Origin: an uncultured Petrimonas sp. | GTDB lineage: Bacteria; Bacteroidota; Bacteroidia; Bacteroidales; Dysgonomonadaceae | Reading direction: 5' to 3' | DNA: 7,970 nt | Assembly: GCA_934621705.1 (NCBI GenBank) | Contig: CAKTUP010000090.1 | Location: forward strand, 1 to 7,970 | Position numbers and translations under genes: made by a program | The notes under the pieces: generated by a model | What the model was told of the DNA's origin: nothing | Databases searched by the model: none | What the model saw: the letters and a program-made list of their open reading frames with translations, nothing else | Part shown: in pieces, positions 1-5,563 of the stretch | How the letters are laid out: each line of letters starts with the position of its first letter | Position numbering within the stretch: the stretch's first letter is position 1

Positions 1-148
1 ATCCGGGATATATCTGTATTGGGTAATCTTCGATAGGGCATTCTTAATTTGTCGAATGATTTACTGCAACATTTCAATTGATAATTGCTTGGCTACTGCC
101 CAGCGTTATCTTAAGAATGAATTTGCAGTAATATTTGTTTTATATAAC
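1..148. other. Gene-free flank downstream of the isoprenyl diphosphate synthase
   Basis: I see no convincing coding region here. The stretch is A+T rich and contains two perfect 9-base inverted repeat pairs: CATTCTTAA at 39-47 with TTAAGAATG at 111-119, and TTACTGCAA at 61-69 with TTGCAGTAA at 123-131. The pairs cross rather than nest. A small hairpin, CAATT-GAT-AATTG, sits at 75-87. There is no classical stem plus T-tract that would end the synthase transcript, which runs leftward into this stretch. The window edge prevents saying what lies further left. Confidence 0.5.
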
Positions 149-1126
149 TTATTTTTCCCTGTACATCAGGTTTTCAGACAGGGAAATAAGTTCTTTTTTC
201 CTTTCGTTGGCCACATTGATGGACGAAAGACAATCTAAAGCCGCAAGATAATACTTTTCGATGAGATTTTCGGAAATTGACTTTAAATTTAATGCATTGT
301 AAATATTTTTAACGGCTTCAATCTTTTCTTCTTTGTCGAATTTTTCTGCCGTAATCCATTTAAGCAATTCGGCGTGGTGTTCCTTATCGGATGTTTTCAA
401 TGCTTTTATCAGCAGATATGTTTTTTTGTTGCTCACGATATCTCCGCCAATATTTTTTCCGAAAGTTTCCGGATTGCCGTAAACGTCCAGCAAATCGTCT
501 TTCAACTGAAAAGCCAGTCCCATGTTGATGCCGTAATTATAAAGTAATTCCGCATCGCGTGCTTGTGCGCGGGCCATCGTGGCGCCTAATTTCAGCGAAC
601 AGGCCAACAGTACAGCGGTTTTCAGCATGATCATTTCGATGTATTCCGATTCGGAGACGTCTTCTCTTTTTTCGAAATCCAGATCCAGTTGTTGTCCCCG
701 GCATACCTCCATGGCTGTTGTGGAAAAGAGTTCCATTACCTGAGGGAGCAAATCGGAAGGAACGGAAGCCATGTATTTGAATGATTCTATCTGCATGGCC
801 TGGCCGGAAAGTATGGCCGTGTTGGCGTCCCATTTTTTGTGTACTGCCGGCTTTCCCCTTCTCATATCGGAATTATCGATTAGATCGTCGTGCACAAGGG
901 TGGAGTTGTGAAAAATTTCTATTCCGATGGCGGGCTTAAGCGATTCTTCTATGCTCCCGCTAAACAGGTTGGTTGCCAGCAGTGTCATTAGCGGACGCAC
1001 CCGTTTGCCTCCATGCGAAAGAACATAGCGCATAGGCTCGTAAAGGCTTGCGGGTTTCAAATCGAATGAAATGTTTTGTATGGTTTCCTCAATTTTTTTA
1101 TTTAAAGTTTCGGCACTGTGTAGCAT
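149..1126 (-). CDS. Trans-isoprenyl diphosphate synthase (polyprenyl synthetase family)
   Basis: This 325-residue cytoplasmic enzyme condenses isopentenyl diphosphate with an allylic diphosphate to make a linear prenyl diphosphate for quinone, carotenoid or undecaprenyl precursors. Seen in sequence: GGKRVRP (39-45), the first Asp-rich motif HDDLID (79-84) followed by RRGKP, LKT around 168-170, the second Asp-rich motif FQLKDDLLD (206-214) and GKNIGGD. The first motif has DDxxD spacing without the two-residue insert of bacterial farnesyl diphosphate synthases, and a Ser lies five residues before it. That suggests a C20 or longer product, but chain length is inference. One oddity is that the usual GDxL motif reads GQAM (Gln109). 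I chose the ATG at 1126: the longer reading from a GTG at 1153 would begin inside the terminator hairpin of the upstream tonB gene and adds only hydrophobic residues. No perfect TAnnTTTG lies in the short gap upstream; TATATTTT just before the start is the nearest match. Confidence 0.92.
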   Translation of the reverse strand: MLHSAETLNKKIEETIQNISFDLKPASLYEPMRYVLSHGGKRVRPLMTLLATNLFSGSIEESLKPAIGIEIFHNSTLVHDDLIDNSDMRRGKPAVHKKWDANTAILSGQAMQIESFKYMASVPSDLLPQVMELFSTTAMEVCRGQQLDLDFEKREDVSESEYIEMIMLKTAVLLACSLKLGATMARAQARDAELLYNYGINMGLAFQLKDDLLDVYGNPETFGKNIGGDIVSNKKTYLLIKALKTSDKEHHAELLKWITAEKFDKEEKIEAVKNIYNALNLKSISENLIEKYYLAALDCLSSINVANERKKELISLSENLMYREK

Positions 1127-1151
1127 AAACGAAGTGAAAATATAAATTAGC

Positions 1152-1187
1152 ACAAAAGCTGCCTTCGATTAAAAAGGCAGCTTTTGT
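1152..1187 (-). terminator. Intrinsic terminator after the first tonB gene
   Basis: A perfect 14-base-pair stem (1152-1165 with 1174-1187) closes an 8-base loop. The GC-rich centre GCTGCC/GGCAGC is flanked by an A run on one side and a T run on the other, so leftward transcription ends in TTTTGT. It lies 24 bases past the tonB stop codon and 25 bases before the start of the isoprenyl synthase. The A/T flanks are nearly symmetrical, so some activity in both directions is possible, but only the minus strand has a gene to end here. Confidence 0.85.
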
Positions 1188-1211
1188 AGTTTTTTGAAAA
1201 TAAATTGCTGA

Positions 1212-1907
1212 TTATTGTTGCAGACGGAACACTACAGGAAGTGTGAAACGCACACGTACTGCAGAACCGCGCTGTCTTCCGGCTTTCCATTTCGGCATCG
1301 ATTGGATTACGCGGATAGCTTCTCTGTCTAGCGATGGGTCAACCCCGCGTACTACCTGAACGTCGGTAATGCTGCCGTCTCTCTCAACCACAAAGTTGGT
1401 GATAACACGTCCCTGAATACCGTTTTCCTGGGCAATAAGCGGATATTTGATGTTGTCGCTCAAGAACTTCATCATAGCTGTATTTCCACCCGGAAATTCA
1501 GGTTGTTCTTCAACCACAACGAAAATCTCTTCGGTAACTTCCTCAACTTTAGGTTTTGGTGGTGGTGGCGGAACGTATGTTTCCTCTTGCACTCGGCTTG
1601 CGTCGTCCTCGGTACGGATATCGATGGTCGTTTCCACTTTAGTTTCCACAACTTTAATTACTTCCGGAGCTTCGGGAGCGGGTGGTGGAGGTGGAGGCGG
1701 AGGAGTAGGATCGCGGCGAGTGATTTCAATTTCTTCTTCGGCCAAAACGTCTTGAACGATTACGCTCTCGTCAAGTTTTTTGGTTTCAGTAGACCATTCG
1801 AAAGCGAAGAATATCAAGGCAATGGCAACAATCATTCCCATCAGGATAGCTGTTACCTTTTGCGATTCTATATTCGCTTTGGCGGATTTTTTTACTTCAT
1901 CATTCAT
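1212..1907 (-). CDS. tonB: TonB-family energy transducer (proline-rich paralogue)
   Basis: This 231-residue inner-membrane protein spans the periplasm and passes proton-motive-force energy from ExbB/ExbD to TonB-dependent outer-membrane transporters. Seen in sequence: a short polar N-terminus, one membrane anchor at about 18-36 followed by FEWS, a periplasmic linker with eight consecutive prolines (69-76) and a second five-proline run (113-117), and a TonB C-terminal domain from about 135 to 231 with PEFPGG, KYP, GRVITNFVVERDGSITD, LDREAIRVI, MPKW and VRFTLPVVF. The start is the only sensible ATG and sits 57 bases from a -7 box. The C-terminal domain is about 60% identical by hand count to the neighbouring paralogue, but the linkers differ. 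No exbB, exbD or receptor gene is in the window, so its partner transporters are unknown. Confidence 0.93.
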   Translation of the reverse strand: MNDEVKKSAKANIESQKVTAILMGMIVAIALIFFAFEWSTETKKLDESVIVQDVLAEEEIEITRRDPTPPPPPPPPAPEAPEVIKVVETKVETTIDIRTEDDASRVQEETYVPPPPPKPKVEEVTEEIFVVVEEQPEFPGGNTAMMKFLSDNIKYPLIAQENGIQGRVITNFVVERDGSITDVQVVRGVDPSLDREAIRVIQSMPKWKAGRQRGSAVRVRFTLPVVFRLQQ

Positions 1908-1964
1908 TTTATCTTACTTTAATAATATGTATTTTTCTCATTAAATATACACACGCTTAGGATG

Positions 1965-1972
1965 CAAAAATA
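1965..1972 (-). promoter_or_regulatory. -7 box for the first tonB gene
   Basis: On the minus strand this reads TATTTTTG, an exact match to the Bacteroidota -7 consensus TAnnTTTG, followed by CATCC. It lies 57 bases before the tonB ATG, leaving a leader of about 50 bases. No clear -33 TTG element is visible at the expected distance. Confidence 0.6.
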
Positions 1973-2064
1973 GGTATTTTTTTTATATGCTCTCATTTTT
2001 TGTCGATAAAAATAACAAAAAAAGTGATTTTCTTGTTAATTTAGGCTAAGAGAGCCGAAAATAC

Positions 2065-2745
2065 TCATTGTTTGGTGATCCTAAATTGTATCGGAAGCGT
2101 AAATTTTACCCGTACGGTTTTGCCGTTCTGAAAGCCGGGCCTCCAGTCGGGCATTTCGGAAATAACCCGTATGGCTTCCCTGTCGATGCTCGGAGAAAGG
2201 CCCCGCAAAACTTTTATGTCGGTAATGCTTCCGTCCTTTTCAACCACAAAAGTGCAGATAACCCGTCCCTCGGTTCCGGTCTCGATATCCACTTGCGGAT
2301 AGCGGATATTTTCGCTTAAAAATTTCATTAAAGCTGCCTGCCCTCCCTCGAAAGCCGGGGCAATTTCGGCAAAATCAACAGCCGACTCTACGGGTTCTTC
2401 AATAAATCTTGGAGCAGGCGCTGTGGCGATTACCTGTGGTGCTTCCGGTTGGTTTTCGGTAAAATAGATTTCCGGTTGTTCCACCGGATCGTCCACTGCG
2501 ACAATTTCGTCGGGAGCTACCACTTTGGGCGGTTCGATCTGAGGTTTTGGCGGTTCGGGAGTTCTTCTCGTCAAATCGATATCCAATTCTTCGGGGACAA
2601 CCGTTTCAGAAGAATAGATCTTTGGTATTGAGCGAGCGCTGCTCCATTCGAATGCCACCAGCAAAAGCGACAATGCCACGATCACTCCCATGGCAAAAAA
2701 GAGATTGTTTTCTTTTAAAGGTTTCATCTGTTTCATAACATTCAT
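2065..2745 (-). CDS. tonB: TonB-family energy transducer (second paralogue)
   Basis: A 226-residue relative of the downstream tonB gene with the same layout: cytoplasmic N-terminus, membrane anchor at about 15-33 followed by FEWSS, periplasmic linker, and TonB C-terminal domain at about 130-226 (FEGGQAALMKFL, RYP, GRVICTFVVEKDGSITD, IDREAIRVI, MPDW, VKFTLPIQF). Its linker lacks long proline runs. Proline alternates with acidic residues instead (EPPKPQIEPPK, then a Glu/Asp-rich part), so the two proteins probably differ in reach or in their periplasmic partner. Three in-frame ATGs occur within the first seven codons; I kept the first because it follows the -7 box closely, but codons 4 or 7 are possible. 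It has its own promoter, and no strong terminator separates it from the next tonB gene, so partial read-through is plausible. The likely origin is gene duplication. Confidence 0.92.
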   Translation of the reverse strand: MNVMKQMKPLKENNLFFAMGVIVALSLLLVAFEWSSARSIPKIYSSETVVPEELDIDLTRRTPEPPKPQIEPPKVVAPDEIVAVDDPVEQPEIYFTENQPEAPQVIATAPAPRFIEEPVESAVDFAEIAPAFEGGQAALMKFLSENIRYPQVDIETGTEGRVICTFVVEKDGSITDIKVLRGLSPSIDREAIRVISEMPDWRPGFQNGKTVRVKFTLPIQFRITKQ

Positions 2746-2767
2746 TTTTAAAGGTTTGAATTCATCT

Positions 2768-2775
2768 CAAATGTA
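2768..2775 (-). promoter_or_regulatory. -7 box for the second tonB gene
   Basis: On the minus strand this reads TACATTTG, an exact TAnnTTTG match, 22 bases before the first ATG. The predicted leader is therefore very short, about 15 bases. No good -33 element is visible upstream. Confidence 0.65.
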
Positions 2776-2867
2776 CGAATTAGACAAGGAAACCGGTATT
2801 TTATTTAGCTAATTAATATCAAAATGTAAGCCCAATTTTTAATTTAACATTAAATTGTTATAAAATG

Positions 2868-2912
2868 TGAGATTTAACGGTTAATGATTTTCAATTTTAA
2901 CAGTTAATCTCA
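2868..2912. repeat. Imperfect inverted repeat between hpt and tonB
   Basis: TGAGATTTAACGGTTAA at 2868-2884 faces the reverse complement of TTAACAGTTAATCTCA at 2897-2912, with one mismatch and a one-base length difference across a 12-base centre. It lies about 90 bases upstream of the tonB -7 box and just left of the hpt terminator. Another short dyad, AATTTAA-CA-TTAAATT, sits at 2841-2856. Either could be an operator or simply A+T-rich chance symmetry; the sequence alone does not decide. Confidence 0.35.
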
Positions 2913-2935
2913 TAAATTTTGAATTAAATTGCAAT

Positions 2936-2969
2936 AAAAAAAGCACCTGTTTACGAAGGTGCTTTTTTT
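2936..2969 (-). terminator. Intrinsic terminator after hpt
   Basis: A perfect 13-base-pair stem pairs 2936-2948 (seven A then GCACCT) with 2957-2969 (AGGTGC then seven T) around an 8-base loop. For leftward transcription the GCACCT stem ends in TTTTTTT. It lies about 50 bases past the hpt stop codon and isolates hpt from the tonB genes. Confidence 0.88.
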
Positions 2970-3020
2970 GATTTTATGACAAATAGTACAAAACTCCACT
3001 TTCCTGCCAACAGCCAACCA

Positions 3021-3560
3021 CTATTCGCTAATCTTATAAATATCCTTTAAATTTCGGCCGTAACCGTCGTAATCCAACCCGTATCCCACAATAAAATCGT
3101 TGGGGATTTCCAGCGCAACATAATCAAGATCAACATCTTGTTTCAGCGCATCGGGTTTGAGTAACAGCGTGGCAATTTTTATTTCTTTGGGATTGAGCTT
3201 ATTGAGTTCTTTTTGCAGAGCAACCATGGTATTCCCCGAATCCACAATATCTTCCACGATAACAACCGTACGGTTTTCGATGCTCTCGTTTAAACCGAGC
3301 ACTTCCTGAACCTTGTTTGTGGTGGAAGTTCCCTGATACGAAGCCAGTCGAACGAAAGTGATCTCACACGGAATGGAAACTTCTTTCATTAATTCTCCGG
3401 CAAACATAAAAGCGCCATTGAGCACGGCAACAAAAATAGGATTTTTATCGCGAAGGTCGTTGTCGATCTTTCGGGCAATTTCATGGATTGCTGCCTGAAT
3501 TTGCTGAAATTCAATGAATTTTTCGAACTGCTTGTCTTTGATAGTTACTATTTCTTTCAT
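3021..3560 (-). CDS. hpt: Hypoxanthine phosphoribosyltransferase
   Basis: This 179-residue cytoplasmic enzyme joins hypoxanthine (and usually guanine) to PRPP, giving IMP or GMP in purine salvage. Seen in sequence: LNGAFMFAGEL (47-57), the flexible loop around S74-Y75 in ASYQGTSTTNK, the PRPP-binding signature VVIVEDIVDSGNT (99-111) with E103/D104 and the catalytic-region D107, a KPDA segment (135-138) of the purine site, and the C-terminal IPNDFIVGYGLDYDGYGRN (152-170) typical of the family. Length is normal for bacterial Hpt. The ATG at 3560 follows a TAnnTTTG box by 20 bases, which supports the start. It is transcribed alone, divergently from the lipoprotein gene, and is closed by a strong terminator. 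Confidence 0.96.
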   Translation of the reverse strand: MKEIVTIKDKQFEKFIEFQQIQAAIHEIARKIDNDLRDKNPIFVAVLNGAFMFAGELMKEVSIPCEITFVRLASYQGTSTTNKVQEVLGLNESIENRTVVIVEDIVDSGNTMVALQKELNKLNPKEIKIATLLLKPDALKQDVDLDYVALEIPNDFIVGYGLDYDGYGRNLKDIYKISE

Positions 3561-3580
3561 GTTACGTGGATTTTAAAGTG

Positions 3581-3588
3581 CAAAATTA
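3581..3588 (-). promoter_or_regulatory. -7 box for hpt
   Basis: The minus strand reads TAATTTTG followed by CAC, an exact match to TAnnTTTG. It is 20 bases upstream of the hpt ATG, predicting a leader of about 13 bases. It shares a 166-base divergent intergenic region with the promoter of the lipoprotein gene. Confidence 0.65.
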
Positions 3589-3684
3589 ATGCATTTTTTC
3601 GTTATATCGAGCTAAAAAACGATAGTTTGTGCAATGAGGTTGATTTTCTGTGTTTCGGGAAGCAATTTTTTGCCGAAAAATAGT

Positions 3685-3692
3685 TAAGTTTG
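3685..3692 (+). promoter_or_regulatory. -7 box for the thioredoxin-like lipoprotein gene
   Basis: The plus strand reads TAAGTTTG followed by CGC, an exact TAnnTTTG match, 34 bases before the ATG at 3727. No purine-rich Shine-Dalgarno sequence precedes that ATG (TAATTTATAT instead), as is usual in this phylum. Confidence 0.65.
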
Positions 3693-3726
3693 CGCCCTGA
3701 AATGAAAGTTTAATGATAATTTATAT

Positions 3727-4887
3727 ATGAGGAAAAATATTTTTTGGCTGCCGGTAATTTTACTGTCGGCGGCAATATTCTTTTCGTGCAAATCGGAAAA
3801 AACTTTTGAAATAAAGGGAGAATTTTCATCTGCCAAAGATGAGACCTTGTTTCTGGAGCATCGCGGATTGGGCGGAATTGAATTGCTCGATTCGATAAAA
3901 CTGAAAGAAAACGGAGCGTTTAAGTTTAAAGAAAAAGCTCCCGAAAATCCCGAGTTTTATCAGTTGCGAATAGGAAATCAGCTTGCCGTTCTTGCCGTTG
4001 ATTCCACGGAAACGCTACAAGTAAAAGGCGATGCGAAAAACCTGGCCGGAACGTTTTCTGTAGAGAACTCTTTCGTTAACGATCAGATAAAACAAATTGA
4101 CGCTCAAACTCAGAGTGTTAAAAATCGGATTGATGATGCCGAAAAAAGACACAACGCCAAAAGCATCGATGATATGGCTTATCTCACAGAGCTGGATTCT
4201 GTTCTTACTTCGTACAAAACCGAAATCTCCAAGCTGATACTCGGCAATCCTTCAAGCGCTGCGGCATATTATGCCGTTTTTCAGAAAGTGAACGATTATT
4301 TGATCTTCGATCCGTACAACAAGCAGGATTATGCCATGTTTGGCGCTGTGGCTACATCGTGGGACAGGTATTTTCAGGGAACTTCGCGTTCCAAACACCT
4401 GTATGATTTTACTATGAATGCCCTTAAAACCCGAAAACAACAGGAGCAACAAGCCGCGTTGCTGGAAAATGCGCCGGTGGTTACCGATTCGTCGCTTCCT
4501 GATATTGTTCTTACAGAAGTCAACGGAGAAAGAATATCGCTTTCATCGCAAAAAGGAAAAGTCATCATTCTCGATTTCACCGTATATAATTCGGAATTTT
4601 CGCCGAAACACAATATTGATTTAAACAGAATATACACCCAATACAAGTCAAGAGGATTGGAAATTTATCAAATTTCTTTCGATTCCGACGAGCATTTCTG
4701 GAAAAACGCCGCCAGCAACCTGCCGTGGATTACGGTTCGCGATCCACAAAGTGTATATTCGCGTCTGCTCTCCACTTACAATGTCCGCGATATTCCCACC
4801 GCATTCGTTCTCGACAGGGATGGCGATGTGGTGGCGCGTGTGGAAAATTACACAACTCTCTCAAACGAAGTGGGCAAAGCGCTGTAA
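3727..4887 (+). CDS. Lipoprotein with DUF4369-like N-terminus and cysteine-less TlpA/thioredoxin-like domain
   Basis: A 386-residue exported lipoprotein: basic MRKN start, hydrophobic segment, and FFSC with the lipid-attachment Cys at 21. Residues about 27-110 resemble the DUF4369 beta domain (FEIKGEF, FLEH, ELLDSIKLKENGAFKFK) found before TlpA-like domains in Bacteroidota. A helical middle part follows (about 115-245, rich in Lys, Gln and Glu). Residues about 250-386 have the AhpC/TlpA-like thioredoxin fold: LPDIVLTEVNGERISLSSQKGK, then VIILDFT, and the cis-proline segment NVRDIPTAFVLDRDG (352-366). Where family members carry WCxxC this protein reads NSEFS, so both cysteines are serines (S289, S292). 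The lipobox Cys is the only cysteine in the whole protein, so thiol-disulfide catalysis is excluded on sequence grounds. A structural, chaperone-like or binding role is inference. It has its own promoter and diverges from hpt. Confidence 0.87.
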   Translation: MRKNIFWLPVILLSAAIFFSCKSEKTFEIKGEFSSAKDETLFLEHRGLGGIELLDSIKLKENGAFKFKEKAPENPEFYQLRIGNQLAVLAVDSTETLQVKGDAKNLAGTFSVENSFVNDQIKQIDAQTQSVKNRIDDAEKRHNAKSIDDMAYLTELDSVLTSYKTEISKLILGNPSSAAAYYAVFQKVNDYLIFDPYNKQDYAMFGAVATSWDRYFQGTSRSKHLYDFTMNALKTRKQQEQQAALLENAPVVTDSSLPDIVLTEVNGERISLSSQKGKVIILDFTVYNSEFSPKHNIDLNRIYTQYKSRGLEIYQISFDSDEHFWKNAASNLPWITVRDPQSVYSRLLSTYNVRDIPTAFVLDRDGDVVARVENYTTLSNEVGKAL

Positions 4888-4925
4888 AAATCGGCAAAAA
4901 GTTTTTTTAGTTTCAAAGAAAACAG

Positions 4926-4933
4926 TATCTTTG
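4926..4933 (+). promoter_or_regulatory. -7 box for greA
   Basis: TATCTTTG followed by CAC is an exact TAnnTTTG match. It lies 110 bases before the greA ATG, so the leader would be about 100 bases, much longer than for other genes here. A T-rich stretch (4902-4913) lies upstream, but no well-spaced -33 TTG is evident. Confidence 0.65.
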
Positions 4934-4954
4934 CACAAAACATAAAGATTGAAT

Positions 4955-4994
4955 AAAGGGGATTCCGGTCTATCAGATGGCCGGAATTCTTTTT
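4955..4994 (+). terminator. Terminator-like hairpin in the greA leader
   Basis: The core stem pairs ATTCCGGTC (4962-4970) with GGCCGGAAT (4979-4987), including one G-T pair, around an 8-base loop. Outward, AAAGGGG (4955-4961) can pair with TCTTTT and its neighbours (4988-4994) using G-T pairs, and the run continues as CTTT. It sits after the lipoprotein stop and also after the greA -7 box but before greA. It may therefore end the lipoprotein transcript and also act as an attenuator for greA. No competing anti-terminator pairing was clear to me. Confidence 0.6.
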
Positions 4995-5029
4995 CTTTAA
5001 TCTATATCTGTGTCAAACTTTTAAAAAAT

Positions 5030-5036
5030 AGGAGAG
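5030..5036 (+). promoter_or_regulatory. Strong Shine-Dalgarno sequence of greA
   Basis: AGGAGAG ends 7 bases before the greA ATG. It is the clearest ribosome binding site in a window where other starts have weak or no purine-rich sequence, and it fixes the greA start. Confidence 0.65.
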
Positions 5037-5043
5037 TTAAAAT

Positions 5044-5514
5044 ATGGCGATTACTTATATGACCGAAGAAGGCCTTCGAAAACTACAAGACGAACTGATA
5101 CATCTGGAATCGGTTCAGCGTCCCGAAATTTCGCATCAGATTGCCGAAGCACGCGATAAGGGCGATTTATCGGAAAATGCCGAATACGATGCCGCCAAAG
5201 AAGCGCAGGGAATACTGGAAGGAAAGATCGCACAACTGAAAAGTCTGATCGCTACCGCCCGCATTATCGATGAAAGCACTATCAGCACCGATGAGATTCA
5301 GATTATGAACAAGGTTACCATCAAAAACCTGAAAACGAAAAAAGATATGACTTATACGCTTGTTTCGGAAAGCGAAGCCGATTTGAAAAGCGGGAAAATT
5401 GCCGTAAATACGCCCATTGCACAAGGTTTACTTGGCAAGAAAGTGGGCGATAAGGTGGATATTCAGGTTCCTTCGGGGATGTTGAGTTTTGAGGTGCTGG
5501 ATATTTCAATTTAA
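5044..5514 (+). CDS. greA: Transcription elongation factor GreA
   Basis: This 156-residue factor enters the RNA polymerase secondary channel and stimulates transcript cleavage, rescuing backtracked complexes. Seen in sequence: TYMTEEGLRKLQDEL at the N-terminus, an antiparallel coiled coil over about 8-74 whose tip ARDKGDLSENAEYDAAKE carries the catalytic acidic pair D41 and E44, and the C-terminal FKBP-like domain from about 80 (VTIKNL, YTLVSESEAD, SGKIAVNTPIAQGLLGKKVGDKV, FEVLDI). Length and residue numbering match the well-studied enterobacterial protein. The start is set by the strong Shine-Dalgarno sequence. A -7 box 110 bases upstream and a leader hairpin suggest control by attenuation. 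The HIT gene follows after 49 bases with no terminator, so the two probably share a transcript. Confidence 0.97.
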   Translation: MAITYMTEEGLRKLQDELIHLESVQRPEISHQIAEARDKGDLSENAEYDAAKEAQGILEGKIAQLKSLIATARIIDESTISTDEIQIMNKVTIKNLKTKKDMTYTLVSESEADLKSGKIAVNTPIAQGLLGKKVGDKVDIQVPSGMLSFEVLDISI

Positions 5515-5524
5515 CCGGCGAAGG

Positions 5525-5540
5525 GCATTGAGCATTGAGC
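5525..5540 (+). repeat. Short tandem repeat in the greA-HIT gap
   Basis: GCATTGA occurs twice in direct succession (5525-5531, 5532-5538), followed by the first two bases of a third copy. It occupies the 49-base gap between greA and the HIT gene. It may be a small slippage repeat; no function is evident. Confidence 0.5.
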
Positions 5541-5563
5541 AAAGAGTATAAAAGACGAGTAGA

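Noticed and set aside
1..148. Possible tRNA or other known RNA gene in the left flank
   Set aside because: I found no tRNA T-arm, anticodon stem or terminal CCA, and no riboswitch signature; only inverted repeats remain.
56..238. 60-residue plus-strand frame at the left edge
   Set aside because: It overlaps the 3' end of the isoprenyl synthase on the other strand, has no promoter or ribosome binding site, and its aromatic-rich composition looks random.
537..833. Minus-strand frame of 98 residues inside the isoprenyl synthase gene
   Set aside because: Alternative frame of a well-recognised enzyme, rich in Arg, His and Gly, with no recognisable domain.
1447..1922. Plus-strand open frames opposite the first tonB gene with glycine- or tryptophan-rich runs
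   Set aside because: They are antisense images of the proline codons and acidic linker of tonB; composition is unnatural and they have no promoter or family match that I recognise.
2041..2060. Small hairpin GGCT-AAGAG-AGCC just after the second tonB stop, as a terminator
   Set aside because: Only four firm base pairs plus A-T extensions across a mismatch, and no T tract directly after it; too weak to call.
4888..4913. A run and T run after the lipoprotein stop as its terminator
   Set aside because: The A and T runs lack a GC-containing stem; the hairpin at 4955-4994 is the better candidate.
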